DNA from: Stieleria sedimenti
Lineage (GTDB): Bacteria > Planctomycetota > Planctomycetia > Pirellulales > Pirellulaceae
Reading direction: 5' to 3'
Assembly: GCF_025060895.1 (NCBI RefSeq)
Contig: NZ_JANZKV010000039.1
Span: forward strand, 57,148 to 121,147
Length of the DNA stretch: 64,000 bases
Shown here: positions 29,909 to 39,592 of the stretch, one piece after another
How the letters are laid out: each line of letters opens with the position of its first letter
Position numbering within the stretch: position 1 is the first letter of the stretch
Position numbers and translations under genes: made by a program
Notes under the pieces: model-generated
Database searches by the model: none
Told to the model about the DNA's origin: nothing
What the model saw: the letters and a program-made list of their open reading frames with translations, nothing else

Positions 29909-31315
29909 TTACTTGCCGATACAGAATCGGCTGAAGACGCGGTCCAGGATATCATCGGTGTAAACGGCTCCGGTCACTTCACCCAGGGCGGACGCCGCCA
30001 GACGGAGTTCGGAGGAAACGTACTCGTGGCCGTCTCCGCCGCCGACGTAATCAATCGCCGATTCGATCGCCGTCTCGGCCGCGCGCAGGCTGCCGGCGCA
30101 GCGGGCCGCAGTCCCCAGGACCGAAACTCCCTCGGAGGCATCGAGGGATTCGATCGCATCGGTGATTTGTTGCCGCAGGGATTCGATCCCAACCCCGGTC
30201 AACGCACTGGTACGGATCCATGGATCGGGTGTTGGTTGGTCGCCCAATGTTGGGACGCCCGGTGAATCGCATTTCGTGGCCACCCACAGATCGATCGCCG
30301 GACGCCGTTTCTCGTCGGCGAGCTGGTGCATCGCCCGGCACGTCGCTTCCCAGCCGGGGGATGCATGATCGACACACCACAACCGGATGTCTGCTTCGCG
30401 GCCGGCGCGGTCCGCTTGCAGTTGAGCCTGATGCGAAATTTGTTCCAGGGACGAAACGCCGTCGGCGGTTTCGATCCCGGCGGTGTCGACCAGCACCACG
30501 TTGTGGTCGTCCCACTGCATGGGCACGGAAACCACATCGCGCGTGGTTCCGGCTTGGTCGGCGACGATGGCGGCATCATGACCGGCCAGGACGTTCAGCA
30601 GTCGACTCTTGCCCGCATTGGGTCGTCCACGCAACGCAATGATCCATTGCGACTTGTCTCGCGTTCGCTGTGTCAATTGTTCGCGAGTCGTTGCCAGCGT
30701 GGATCGGATCGAATCCAGACGTGCGACCAGGTCCTCATCGCTAATGAACTGGATGTCTTCGTCGACGAAATCCAGCCCGGCTTCGACGTCGGCCAACAAG
30801 TCCAGCAATTGACTCCGCATAAATTCCATCGGTCGCGAGAGGTTGCCGGCCAGTTGACGCAGCGCGTGATCGAGCGATCCCCGTCCTTCGGCTTCGATCA
30901 CCCCCAAGACCGCTTCGGCTTGAGTCAAATCGAGTCGCCCGGCCAGGAAGGCTCGCAAGGTAAATTCGCCGGGTCGTGCCGCGCGAGCGCCCAGTTCGAT
31001 GGCACGTCCGACGATCGCGTTGAGAATCGGCATCGAACCGAAGGTGTGGATTTCCAGCGACGGTTGTCCGGTGTAGCTGCCGGGCGTCGGCCAGACGAGT
31101 GCACGGACGGGGATCTCGCCGAGCGGGCTGCCCAAGGTGACCGTGCCGTCGACGCAATGTGCGGATCGATCGCTCGTCGGGTTGATGCCCAGTTGTCGCG
31201 TGATCTCAATCACATCGGTCCCCGAGAATCGAACCGCGCCGCGTGGTGCCGGTGTGGTGGGCGACCCGATCGCGACGATCGTGTCTTCGATCTCGATAGC
31301 GCTGGTGAATCCCAT
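29909..31315 (-). CDS. mnmE: tRNA modification GTPase MnmE
   Basis: This 468-residue enzyme has the N-terminal folate-binding domain (start IEDTIVAIGSPTTPAPRGAVR), a helical domain, and an inserted GTPase domain with G1 GRPNAGKS (near 230), G3 DTAGIE (near 277) and G4-like TKCDSP (near 345; the usual first residue N is T). It ends in FCIGK, the invariant C-terminal FCIGK cysteine motif. With MnmG it installs the carboxymethylaminomethyl group at U34 of tRNAs. The start lies 10 bp downstream of the dsbD-like gene stop, so co-transcription is likely. Confidence 0.96.
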   Translation of the reverse strand: MGFTSAIEIEDTIVAIGSPTTPAPRGAVRFSGTDVIEITRQLGINPTSDRSAHCVDGTVTLGSPLGEIPVRALVWPTPGSYTGQPSLEIHTFGSMPILNAIVGRAIELGARAARPGEFTLRAFLAGRLDLTQAEAVLGVIEAEGRGSLDHALRQLAGNLSRPMEFMRSQLLDLLADVEAGLDFVDEDIQFISDEDLVARLDSIRSTLATTREQLTQRTRDKSQWIIALRGRPNAGKSRLLNVLAGHDAAIVADQAGTTRDVVSVPMQWDDHNVVLVDTAGIETADGVSSLEQISHQAQLQADRAGREADIRLWCVDHASPGWEATCRAMHQLADEKRRPAIDLWVATKCDSPGVPTLGDQPTPDPWIRTSALTGVGIESLRQQITDAIESLDASEGVSVLGTAARCAGSLRAAETAIESAIDYVGGGDGHEYVSSELRLAASALGEVTGAVYTDDILDRVFSRFCIGK

Positions 31316-31325
31316 TGCCGCGCGA

Positions 31326-34118
31326 TCAGTGGCTGGAAGTGATCGCGGGATCCGGCTTGGATGTCAACCGCGCGGCCTTGGTCGACGAACGCGACGCCAT
31401 CGACGCATCCATGCTGGGGCCGGCCTGTTTCAACGCGTCAAGAACCATCGATTGCGTCACGATATCACGCAGCACGATCGGCTTTTCCGGCGAGGTTCCC
31501 GGATAGATGGCCAACAGCGGAATCGACTTGCTGCCGAATTCCTTCTCCAGTTTTTCGACGATGTCTTCGGGCAGGTCGGTCATGTCTGCCAGCATCGGGA
31601 CCGCATCCAACTCGGCGAGCAACTCGCTGGTCGGCTTGGTGTCCAGTGCGATCTCGGTATTCAAAATGCAGTTGGGGCACCATGCCGCTGTGAAGTCGAG
31701 CATCACGGTGCGGCCGGCTGCCTGATGTTCTTGAAGGCGTCCTTCGTCAAATTTCTCCCAGCGGACATGGTCGTCGGCGACATACTGAACTTCGCCGGGT
31801 CCGGCCGTCGGAGCCGGGTTGCGTTCCAGATACGCGAACGCGAGCCAGCCGATGGCGACGGCGCTAGCGACACCCAGGCTCCAGCCACGCAACCGTTTTT
31901 CAAGCGATTGCCACGGCGGCACTTTTCCGATCACCCAGCAGCCGAACCAGACGCCGATCAATGTCACAAAGACCGGTAGCTTTTGCTCGTCGCTGAATTG
32001 ATTGAAGAAGTATGCGACGGTTCCTAAAAACAGGAACGCCAAGAATTCTTTCAGCGTCACCATCCAGTTGCCCGGCTTGGGCAGGAAACCGACCAGCGAC
32101 GGAAACAATCCCAGCAGGATATAGGGCAATGACATGCCCAATCCGACCGTCATGATGACGAGCGCCGATTCGACGGAATTGAGATAGATCGTGTACCCGA
32201 GGGCGACGCCAAGGAACGGGCCGCTGCACGGCGTCGCCAGGATCGTCGCGAAAGTTCCGGTAAAGAACGCGCCGCTGACGCCTTCTTTGCTCTGCAGGTT
32301 TTCCGACGATTTGCCCGTCGCTAGTCCCGGTGTCGGCAGTTCCCAAACACCCAGGTAGGACAGTGCCAGGGCAAAAATCAGCACGGTCAATCCGATCCGC
32401 ACGGGGAAATAAGCGAATTGTTGGCCCCAGCCGAACGAAAACACGATGGCCAACACGGCCAGACCGGCGAACACGGTCAGGATTCCGGCGACATAGGCAA
32501 AGTTCAACAGCGCGACGCGGCGGCGGTCTTCGCCGGCCTGTTGAACAAAGCTCAAAACCTTGATCCCGATGACCGGCAACACGCAGGGCATGAAATTCAG
32601 GATGAACCCGCCGCAGAACGCGAGCAACAGGATAAAGGGCAGCGACGCCTTCGGGGTGTCGCCGGCCAGGGCAACCGTATTCGAATCGGCGTTCTCTGTC
32701 GGTTGGGTTTCGACGACCGCATCGGCGGGCTGCGTCGCGGGTGCGTCGGGGATCGTCTCGGCGGGATCGGCGACGTTGACGCCGGGTTGCCCCGCCGTCG
32801 GTACCTCCGCGTCTTTGTCCAAGTCATCGACCCACTTCGTTTCCGCAGCTCGATCGATCGCGGTGACGAACTTGGCGGACTTGATCTCCATCGGGCCGAG
32901 CGTCGCGTCGGCTTCATTGGCAACCGTCACCACCGCGCTGAACTCGAAGGCCATCGGTTGCAGACAACTCTTGTCGGTGCAAGCTTGATAGCAGACAAAA
33001 CCTCGGATCGGGTAGTTTCCCGCCGCCGTCCCCGCAGGGATCTTGATCGGCAGGGACCAAGTCACTTCGCCCTTGTAGTACTTCACCGGTGGCGTGTCGG
33101 GTACACCTGGAATGGAGGGGAACAACGACTTGGAAATGATCGGCTGATCGGCTTTGGGGGAACCGACCGACAAGCCGCTCTTTTCGGTGACGACGAAGTT
33201 GGTCGACGATTCGGAATCATCGACGACACCCTTGTAGACGTGAAAGTCGGCTTCGGGGGTGGCGCGGAAGACCAACTGGCCTCGCCCACCGGGGGCGACC
33301 GACGATGAGACGCCGGCGGTCCAAGTGACGTCGTAGTCTTCGTCCCGAAATGTCGTCGGTTTGGCGGCGGGGTCGGCCAGCAACTTGGCGGCCGTTTCCG
33401 CCGCGACGGGGTTCGCCACGAGCGATGTTGCTGGATCGCCGTCTTGTTCGGCGGACGTCTTGTCTGGCCCGGCGAACGTGGCGGTCAACGTTTCATCGGC
33501 CGGTAGACAAGACCCGCTGGTCTGGCACACCAACGCTTTGACTTTGACGTTGATCGCGTCTTTGAAGCCGGCGGGGATGTCGATCGGGGCCGACCAGCGC
33601 ACGACGCCTTCGTGTTCTTCGATCGTCACGCCCGGATAAACATCCGAGACGCTTTTCGTCGGCGGTTCGTCGGGTCGGAACTCGCCGGCGATCGAAACCG
33701 ATTTCGGCGACGCGATCGAAAACTTCGTCGCCAGCGGTCCGCCGGGCGGTTGGGTGGTTGAATAGATGTGCCACGATCGACCCACCGTCGCTTCGATGTC
33801 CAGTCGTCCGCGTTGCCCGTCGCTGACGTAGCTGGCCGTCCAACTGACCGGATCTTGTTGGGCGTCGGTCAGCCCGCCAAAATTGATGCCGCCGAAGACA
33901 TCACCGGACTGGTCGAGCGCGGAGGCATCGAAGGTGCCTTGGGCCAATGCGCTCGACGAACCCACCGGGACGATCCCGGGCAGGGTCATGGCCAAAACGG
34001 CGACACCGAGCACCGCCACACGACGTACCGTCATGCGAAGCATCGCGGTCGTGAGCGTTGTCGCCCGGGAGGCCCTGTCCAAAGACGTTGTGGTCATAAA
34101 GGGATGATTTCTTTTCAT
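31326..34118 (-). CDS. DsbD-like thiol:disulfide interchange protein with duplicated N-terminal domain
   Basis: This 930-residue envelope protein has a signal peptide (TVRRVAVLGVAVLAM region, ending near ALAQ), then two DsbD-alpha-like immunoglobulin domains. The first has CQTSGSCLP (near 200); the second has CYQACTDKSCLQ (near 380). A low-complexity linker leads to the eight-helix transmembrane domain, which keeps both redox cysteines (FMPCVLPV and TPCSGPFLG). The C-terminal thioredoxin domain has AAWCPNC (CPNC 814-817). It moves electrons from cytosolic thioredoxin to periplasmic partners, for example for cytochrome c maturation. The doubled N-terminal domain is unusual compared with enteric DsbD (about 565 residues). 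Confidence 0.9.
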   Translation of the reverse strand: MKRNHPFMTTTSLDRASRATTLTTAMLRMTVRRVAVLGVAVLAMTLPGIVPVGSSSALAQGTFDASALDQSGDVFGGINFGGLTDAQQDPVSWTASYVSDGQRGRLDIEATVGRSWHIYSTTQPPGGPLATKFSIASPKSVSIAGEFRPDEPPTKSVSDVYPGVTIEEHEGVVRWSAPIDIPAGFKDAINVKVKALVCQTSGSCLPADETLTATFAGPDKTSAEQDGDPATSLVANPVAAETAAKLLADPAAKPTTFRDEDYDVTWTAGVSSSVAPGGRGQLVFRATPEADFHVYKGVVDDSESSTNFVVTEKSGLSVGSPKADQPIISKSLFPSIPGVPDTPPVKYYKGEVTWSLPIKIPAGTAAGNYPIRGFVCYQACTDKSCLQPMAFEFSAVVTVANEADATLGPMEIKSAKFVTAIDRAAETKWVDDLDKDAEVPTAGQPGVNVADPAETIPDAPATQPADAVVETQPTENADSNTVALAGDTPKASLPFILLLAFCGGFILNFMPCVLPVIGIKVLSFVQQAGEDRRRVALLNFAYVAGILTVFAGLAVLAIVFSFGWGQQFAYFPVRIGLTVLIFALALSYLGVWELPTPGLATGKSSENLQSKEGVSGAFFTGTFATILATPCSGPFLGVALGYTIYLNSVESALVIMTVGLGMSLPYILLGLFPSLVGFLPKPGNWMVTLKEFLAFLFLGTVAYFFNQFSDEQKLPVFVTLIGVWFGCWVIGKVPPWQSLEKRLRGWSLGVASAVAIGWLAFAYLERNPAPTAGPGEVQYVADDHVRWEKFDEGRLQEHQAAGRTVMLDFTAAWCPNCILNTEIALDTKPTSELLAELDAVPMLADMTDLPEDIVEKLEKEFGSKSIPLLAIYPGTSPEKPIVLRDIVTQSMVLDALKQAGPSMDASMASRSSTKAARLTSKPDPAITSSH

Positions 34119-34177
34119 TGTGATCGTATCGTCACGGTGATCGCCCCCACGAGTTTAGTTGTGGCGGCTAAAAAACG

Positions 34178-35275
34178 TCAACGTTCCGTTTGCCCATCAA
34201 CTGATTCGATTAATCGGACCAGCCGCCGGGACACAAGCCGCAAATCGGCAAATTGTCTCGACTCGCCGACGAGCCAAACGACCCAATTTGCCAAGCTGAT
34301 CCAAAGTGAGGTCTCAGCGATCGTCAGTACCAGTGTACGAAACTCTGGCGCATCAAGCTCCGGTAGGACTGACTCTCCGATGCTGATCTCTGGGATGCCG
34401 AACGTCCGGTCGGCGGCAAAGGGCGCGTCGAACTGGCGGAAGGCCGACTGGCTTGATAATGACGCTTCGCACCGGTAATCCGCCAAGATTCGATCGATGG
34501 TTTGCACCGGGGCGTCGCGGAATTGTAAAAAACTGGTCGCCCAGCGGGCCAAGTCGACGGCAACCGTGTCGACCCGCAGGGCGTCAAAATCAATCATTCC
34601 GACCACTTTTTCCGCTGAATACAGCATGTGTTCGCGGTGAATGTCCCGGATGACGTATTGCACCGGCAACCGCTGGTTGGCTAGCGGGGTCAGGGCCGCG
34701 ACCAATCGCGGGGCTGTGGTCGGCCACCGCTGTTGCAACAACCGACAGGCGCGGAACACGGGGCCCGCGACACTTGGGGGAACGCGGCCTTCCAGATCGG
34801 TCGCCAGGCAACCGGGCAGAGATTGATTCAACCACGCGACACGTTGCAGCCGTTGGGCGATCGCGGGGGCCGGTTGCTGCCAGCGGCCCAATCGCCCCAT
34901 CGCGTGATGCACTTGGGCGATCGCCGCGGCACCCGCGCCGATCGAACGCAGCGGCGCGTCCTCGTCAAGCGGTTGCCCCGGCATCCATGTCGCCAGCTCC
35001 CAAATGCGTCCCGCGGCGTCGATCACCAGCGACGCACCCTGGGGATCGATCGGTTGGTATTTTGGTAGCAAATCAAACGTGGATGCGACCGCCGAGACGA
35101 CCGCGTGGATCTCGTTGACCCGCTGTGCGGTGGTGCCGTCGGGCCAACAACGCAGCACGAGCGTTTTCTCGCCGCTGCAACGAAACACGCGCGCGCCGCT
35201 CAAGCCGGGCGGCATCGGCGTGATCGATGCCACACCGTGTCGTTGCAAGCCGTTTCGGATCTCTGCAGGGATCAT
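34178..35275 (-). CDS. Aminoglycoside-phosphotransferase-fold kinase-like protein
   Basis: This 365-residue protein shows the APH/choline-kinase fold: a GLSGARVFRC glycine-rich loop (near 26), a VLRCW lysine-equivalent region, a catalytic-loop-like VIRDIHREHMLY (near 230) and GMIDFDALRVDTVAVDLAR (near 247; metal-binding DFD). The catalytic loop is atypical: the usual HGDLHPGN is RDIHREHM, which keeps the aspartate. Small-molecule phosphorylation is expected but the substrate is unknown. ATG at 35275 was preferred to 35332, whose added residues look like shadow sequence. Confidence 0.75.
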   Translation of the reverse strand: MIPAEIRNGLQRHGVASITPMPPGLSGARVFRCSGEKTLVLRCWPDGTTAQRVNEIHAVVSAVASTFDLLPKYQPIDPQGASLVIDAAGRIWELATWMPGQPLDEDAPLRSIGAGAAAIAQVHHAMGRLGRWQQPAPAIAQRLQRVAWLNQSLPGCLATDLEGRVPPSVAGPVFRACRLLQQRWPTTAPRLVAALTPLANQRLPVQYVIRDIHREHMLYSAEKVVGMIDFDALRVDTVAVDLARWATSFLQFRDAPVQTIDRILADYRCEASLSSQSAFRQFDAPFAADRTFGIPEISIGESVLPELDAPEFRTLVLTIAETSLWISLANWVVWLVGESRQFADLRLVSRRLVRLIESVDGQTER

Positions 35276-35455
35276 CGTCGAATGAGTGGGATAGGCGTTC
35301 GCGACGTTGGGGCGCACTAGCGCTCTGGCCACATTTACATTTTGTGGTAGCGGAACTCAACAAGCGTTTCCGGCTTCCGCTACGGCTTCAACCCTAAGAT
35401 CCGATCTTGACGAAGCACTCCAGCAATTTCACGGCGCTACCGATCGAAAAGAACA

Positions 35456-35508
35456 CCCACGGATGACAGGGTGAAAAAATCCGTGGGTTCGCGCTGCCAT
35501 CCGTGGGC
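35456..35508. repeat. Family C repeat, degenerate copy
   Basis: Three related 9-mers, CCCACGGAT, ATCCGTGGG and ATCCGTGGG, surround the TTCGCGCTGCC core at 35489-35499. A CTTGACGAAGCACT string resembling the end of family D lies just upstream at 35405. The 300-bp gap 35276-35575 contains nothing else recognisable. Confidence 0.75.
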
Positions 35509-35575
35509 CCAGTAATCGTTCCACCGTTCCTCAAGTGACAGCCTGACCTTTTTTGCGGTAAAAGTAGCCCGAGCG

Positions 35576-36085
35576 CTAATCGCGTGACAGGGCATCGGCG
35601 AGCGCGTCGAGTGGGCGTGAGAGTTCCGTGTTCTGGGTGGTCAACGTGATCACTCGCTGCGGCGTGTCGGCGCCCGATGGAGCGACATCGATGTGGATCC
35701 AAAGTGTTTCCGGCGGCAGCACGGCTTCCACGCGATCGGCCCACTCGATCAGGACCCAGGTGTGTTGGGAATCGAACAGTTCTTCGACGCCCAATTCCAA
35801 AAACTCGTCTTCGTCACTGAGCCGATAGGCGTCGAGATGATGCAAACGAATCGGTCCGGTGGCAAGCGTCGCGTCGTAGCTGGATAACAGCGTGAACGTG
35901 GGACTGGTGACGTCTTCGGGATCGACGCCCATCGCCCCTGCAAGGGCTTGGGTCAATGTCGTCTTTCCCGCGCCGAGTGTTCCGACCAACCCGACGACCA
36001 ACTGGGCGGGAAAGTGTCGCGTCAGTTGGCCGGCCAATTGGTGGAGCCGTTGGAGGTCGATGTCGTGGAGCGTCAGGGTTGGCAT
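35576..36085 (-). CDS. tsaE: tRNA threonylcarbamoyladenosine biosynthesis ATPase TsaE
   Basis: This 169-residue cytoplasmic protein has a Walker A motif GTLGAGKTTL (near 35), SPTFTLLSSY (near 62), HHLDAYRL (near 82) and a Walker-B-like VLIEWADRV (near 112). These are the TsaE signatures. TsaE works with TsaB and TsaD in t6A modification of ANN-decoding tRNAs and is nearly universal in bacteria. ATG at 36085 was chosen; the open frame to 36118 runs into a family B repeat. Confidence 0.95.
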   Translation of the reverse strand: MPTLTLHDIDLQRLHQLAGQLTRHFPAQLVVGLVGTLGAGKTTLTQALAGAMGVDPEDVTSPTFTLLSSYDATLATGPIRLHHLDAYRLSDEDEFLELGVEELFDSQHTWVLIEWADRVEAVLPPETLWIHIDVAPSGADTPQRVITLTTQNTELSRPLDALADALSRD

Positions 36086-36094
36086 TTTTAAAAT

Positions 36095-36144
36095 TGACAG
36101 GCTGGAAGCCAATCCCACGTCGACAGGCTGGAAGCCTATCCCAC
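36095..36144 (+). repeat. Two tandem family B repeats
   Basis: Two copies at 36095-36117 and 36121-36144 lie between tsaE and the SHD1-domain gene; the first has AAGCCAATCCC, the second the consensus AAGCCTATCCC. Confidence 0.8.
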
Positions 36145-36164
36145 TTTATCTGAAACGATCGGGA

Positions 36165-38000
36165 TCAGGGAATCAACCAGAACGCGCCGGTCATCGTGGC
36201 ACCCTGGACCAGCGCACCGCGTGCACTGATCGGTACCGGCGGCACAATCCATGGAGCGCAGTTGCCTGGTCGGTAATAACCCAACGCGTATTGGCATTCG
36301 TTCGGGGGATGGATTCCCATCTTATACGGCAGCACGGCAATGTTGGCGAAGAAGTGGGCCGAGGAAACGACCGGTTGCAACAACGGTCCGGCGGTGTGTC
36401 CGTATCGTTCCAAGTTGACTTGTTCAAAGTAACGTGGCTTGCTGCACAGGTTCGATGCTTTCCAGGTCATCGTCAGCGGTGCCCACGAACGCGGTGTGTA
36501 CGCGACTTGTTCGATCAAGCATTCTTTGGGCAGCCCCCAGTTTTCCGACAGGTAACCGAGGTCACCTTCGCTCAGTCGCTCGATCGGCAATTCTTGTTTA
36601 CCGCCGTCATCGGTTTCGATGATCACTTTTTCGTAAGCCAATTCGAGAAAGCGTCCCGTGGCGATCACACGTCCCTCGATGCTGCTCCAGGGGCGCGAGG
36701 TTTGTCGGCTTTCGAATTTTTCGCGTTGCCGCTGGTAGTCTTCCGGATCAAACAGATCGGGGCGAAACGGCGGGCTGGGATCCAGTGAGATCTTGTCAAT
36801 CGTTTCCCGCGCGATCCGCGCCCGAAAGTCTTCGCAGGATAGCTGATTGGCTTTCAGCATCGAAGTGTCGCCGGGCTGTCGGCCCTGGGGGGCCAGAGCC
36901 TGGGGATCGGTTTGTTCGCGTTCGGCGCGGTTCTGGTCGAACGGATTTTGGAAAAAACCGGGGTCGGCGTCGCCCTTGTCCGACGGGGAATCGGTTTGCC
37001 GGTCCCCTTGTGGCTTATTGGGATCATTCCACTGGGGAACCGATGGGGCCTCGGTCGCATCGGGGGTGTTGGACGGTGCGGGGATGGCCGCTTCATCGGC
37101 GTCTTGGATTTGTTCGTTGGGATCGCTCAAGAGATCTCGCATCGACGAATCGTCGTCAGCGGAACCTTGGTCCGCCGGTCGCTGGCCAGGAGTCGGCAGA
37201 CTGGGCGCGGGCAAGGTCTGTGCGTCGGCCTCCGATCCACGCAACGCGTTGGGCGGCAGCTGCTCGATCGCCGGCGGAGCGACATCAGCTGCGGGCGGTT
37301 CGGCGGTGGGCAGATCGGGAAGACTGAATCCGGGTGCGGGGCTGTCGCCGGTTGTTTGGGGTGCCGGTGCGAGCGCCAGCCGGGCTGCGGGTGCGGAGCG
37401 GCGCTGCGGGGCGTCGGCTCGCCGGGCCATCGATGCGGATTGGGCCGGCGCGTTGAGTCCTTCGGCGAAGGGGTTGTTGAAGAAATCGTTGGGCTGGGCG
37501 AGCCGCTCGGGCGGGGCCGAAGATCGGGTCGGAGTGCGTCGATAGTTTCCGACCGGGGCCGAACCGTTGACCGGGGCAGCGGTGTTGGGCGCAGTAAGGT
37601 TCGGTGCAGTGTATTGGGCTTGTCGAATCGACCGCGAAACGGCGGCGTGCTCAAACGCGTTGGATTGCTCCACCCGCATCGGATTGGCGATCGGCTGGTG
37701 GTGGCCGACCTGGGCCACTCGGCGGGCAGCGGTCACTTGTCCCGGGGCGACGTTGATGGCGGGGGCGACATGGCCGCGGGCGGCGACCGGCTGGTGCGGT
37801 CGTGGCGGAATCGCGAACACGTCCTGCTGGGGTTGGTGCTGCGGAGCGGCTGCGCTGGGCGCGCCGGCCGGGGCGGTGACTGTTGAACTCTTGCGCCACC
37901 GCAGGTTCCAACCCGGGTGGGTCGTCGAGACCGGTTGCTGGGCCTGAACGTCGGCGGAAGCCCAGGGTGCCACGGACAGGCACGCCACGGCGACGGCCAT
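36165..38000 (-). CDS. Secreted Pro/Ala-rich protein with SHD1-like domain
   Basis: This protein has 611 residues with ATG 38000 (MAVAVACLSVAPWASADVQA, a signal peptide). Another ATG at 38090 would add a basic leader and overlap guaB by 68 bp. About 380 residues of low-complexity Pro/Ala/Gln sequence are followed by an SHD1-like domain (RFLELAYEKVIIETDDGGKQ, then ELPIERLSEGDLGYLSENWG), as often found in planctomycete secreted proteins. A conserved-looking Cys-containing tail ends the protein. The role is unknown; an envelope or matrix protein is possible. The overlap choice is unresolved. Confidence 0.7.
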   Translation of the reverse strand: MAVAVACLSVAPWASADVQAQQPVSTTHPGWNLRWRKSSTVTAPAGAPSAAAPQHQPQQDVFAIPPRPHQPVAARGHVAPAINVAPGQVTAARRVAQVGHHQPIANPMRVEQSNAFEHAAVSRSIRQAQYTAPNLTAPNTAAPVNGSAPVGNYRRTPTRSSAPPERLAQPNDFFNNPFAEGLNAPAQSASMARRADAPQRRSAPAARLALAPAPQTTGDSPAPGFSLPDLPTAEPPAADVAPPAIEQLPPNALRGSEADAQTLPAPSLPTPGQRPADQGSADDDSSMRDLLSDPNEQIQDADEAAIPAPSNTPDATEAPSVPQWNDPNKPQGDRQTDSPSDKGDADPGFFQNPFDQNRAEREQTDPQALAPQGRQPGDTSMLKANQLSCEDFRARIARETIDKISLDPSPPFRPDLFDPEDYQRQREKFESRQTSRPWSSIEGRVIATGRFLELAYEKVIIETDDGGKQELPIERLSEGDLGYLSENWGLPKECLIEQVAYTPRSWAPLTMTWKASNLCSKPRYFEQVNLERYGHTAGPLLQPVVSSAHFFANIAVLPYKMGIHPPNECQYALGYYRPGNCAPWIVPPVPISARGALVQGATMTGAFWLIP

Positions 38001-38022
38001 GGAATGCCGCGTCAGGCTTTGC

Positions 38023-39507
38023 CTAACTTTGGTCCGTCGAGTGGACGTCGGGGCTGTAGTTGGGCGCTTCTTGAGTGATCGCAATGTCATGCGGGTGGTT
38101 CTCCCTAACCGTCGCTGCGGAAACGCGAATGAATCGGCCATCGCGTTTCAATTCGTCGATCGTCCTGGTTCCTAAATATCCCATGCCCGCTCGCAAGCCG
38201 CCGACCAGTTGGTAGACGTAATCGCTAAGCGGACCTTTGTAGGGCACACGGCCTTCGACACCTTCGGGAACCAGTTTTCCTGCCTGGACCCCGGTTTGGC
38301 GATATCGATCGCTGCTGCCCTTGACCATCGCTCCCATCGATCCCATCCCGCGGTACGTTTTAAAGGTACGGCCTTGGTACAGGATGACTTTCCCAGGGCT
38401 TTCACTCAGTCCGGCAAACAGGCTGCCGATCATCACGGTGTTGGCCCCGGCAACGATTGCCTTGGTAATGTCACCGCTGAAGCGAACGCCGCCGTCGGCG
38501 ATGACAGGTATGTTTTTCTGCTTGGCGACCGCGGTCGCCCGTAAGATCGCCGAGATTTGGGGCACGCCGACGCCGCTGATCACTCGCGTGGTGCAGATCG
38601 ACCCGGGGCCGATTCCGACCTTGATCGCGTCCGCACCGGCATCAATCAGTGCCTGGGCTCCTTCTGCGGTCGCGACGTTCCCCGCGATCACATCGATGTC
38701 CCAGCCGGTCTGTGCCTTGATCTCTTTGACCGTCTCGACCACGTTTTTACTGTGGCCGTGAGCCGAATCGACGACCAACAAGTCTACGCCTTGTCGAATC
38801 AATTCCTCGGCACGCTCCAAATCACCCACCCCGATCGCCGCTCCGACCCGCAATCTGCCTTGCGGATCCTTACAGGCTCGGGGAAAACGCTTCATCATGT
38901 CGATGTCGCGGATGGTGATCAGGCCCGTTAGTTTTCTATCTTCGTCAATCAGCAAAAGTTTCTCGACTCTTTTTGCCGTTAAAATTCGCTCAGCTTCCTC
39001 AAGCGTTACATTCCCCGTCCCCGTCACCAGATTCTCACACGTCATGACTTCGGAAATTGGGAGGTCTGGGTTTTCTAGGAAGCGCAGGTCGCGACGGGTC
39101 AGGATTCCGGCCAGTCTGCGGTCCTTGTCCACGATGGGGATGCCCGAGACGTTGGCCTGGTCCATCAGCTCCGCGGCCCGGCTGACCTTTTCCCCCGGCT
39201 CGAGGGTGACGGGGTCGACGATGATGCCGTTGGCCGATCGCTTGACCTTCAAGACTTCTTTGGTCTGCAATTCGGTGGGCAGATTTTTGTGAATGATGCC
39301 CAACCCACCTTCTTTGGCCAGTCCGATCGCCATTTCGGCTTCGGTGACCGTGTCCATCGGAGACGACAGCAATGGGATTTGCAGGCGAATGCGCTGTGTC
39401 AGTTGGCTGCTGACATCGACTTCGCTGGGCACGACTTCGCTGTAGCGGGGTTCCAGCAGGACGTCATCGAAGGTGACTCCGGAGTAGCTGATTTTGTCTT
39501 CAAACAT
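38023..39507 (-). CDS. guaB: Inosine-5'-monophosphate dehydrogenase
   Basis: This 494-residue enzyme oxidises IMP to XMP with NAD+, the rate-limiting step of GMP synthesis. The barrel has [15 protein letters not shown] at the start, two CBS regulatory domains in the middle (about 95-205), the IMP-binding [17 protein letters not shown] loop (here [15 protein letters not shown], catalytic cysteine near 305), the [13 protein letters not shown] segment and the flap motif RGMGSMGAM. Start ATG at 39507 fits the family N-terminus. It lies within the minus-strand housekeeping run. Confidence 0.97.
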   Translation of the reverse strand: MFEDKISYSGVTFDDVLLEPRYSEVVPSEVDVSSQLTQRIRLQIPLLSSPMDTVTEAEMAIGLAKEGGLGIIHKNLPTELQTKEVLKVKRSANGIIVDPVTLEPGEKVSRAAELMDQANVSGIPIVDKDRRLAGILTRRDLRFLENPDLPISEVMTCENLVTGTGNVTLEEAERILTAKRVEKLLLIDEDRKLTGLITIRDIDMMKRFPRACKDPQGRLRVGAAIGVGDLERAEELIRQGVDLLVVDSAHGHSKNVVETVKEIKAQTGWDIDVIAGNVATAEGAQALIDAGADAIKVGIGPGSICTTRVISGVGVPQISAILRATAVAKQKNIPVIADGGVRFSGDITKAIVAGANTVMIGSLFAGLSESPGKVILYQGRTFKTYRGMGSMGAMVKGSSDRYRQTGVQAGKLVPEGVEGRVPYKGPLSDYVYQLVGGLRAGMGYLGTRTIDELKRDGRFIRVSAATVRENHPHDIAITQEAPNYSPDVHSTDQS

Positions 39508-39592
39508 GCCAAACGTCCTGACCGAGCGAAGCTGCGAAACGGGAAAAGCTTGGCAGTATGACGAAGTCGGATCGCGAGCGGAAGTCGCCCAA

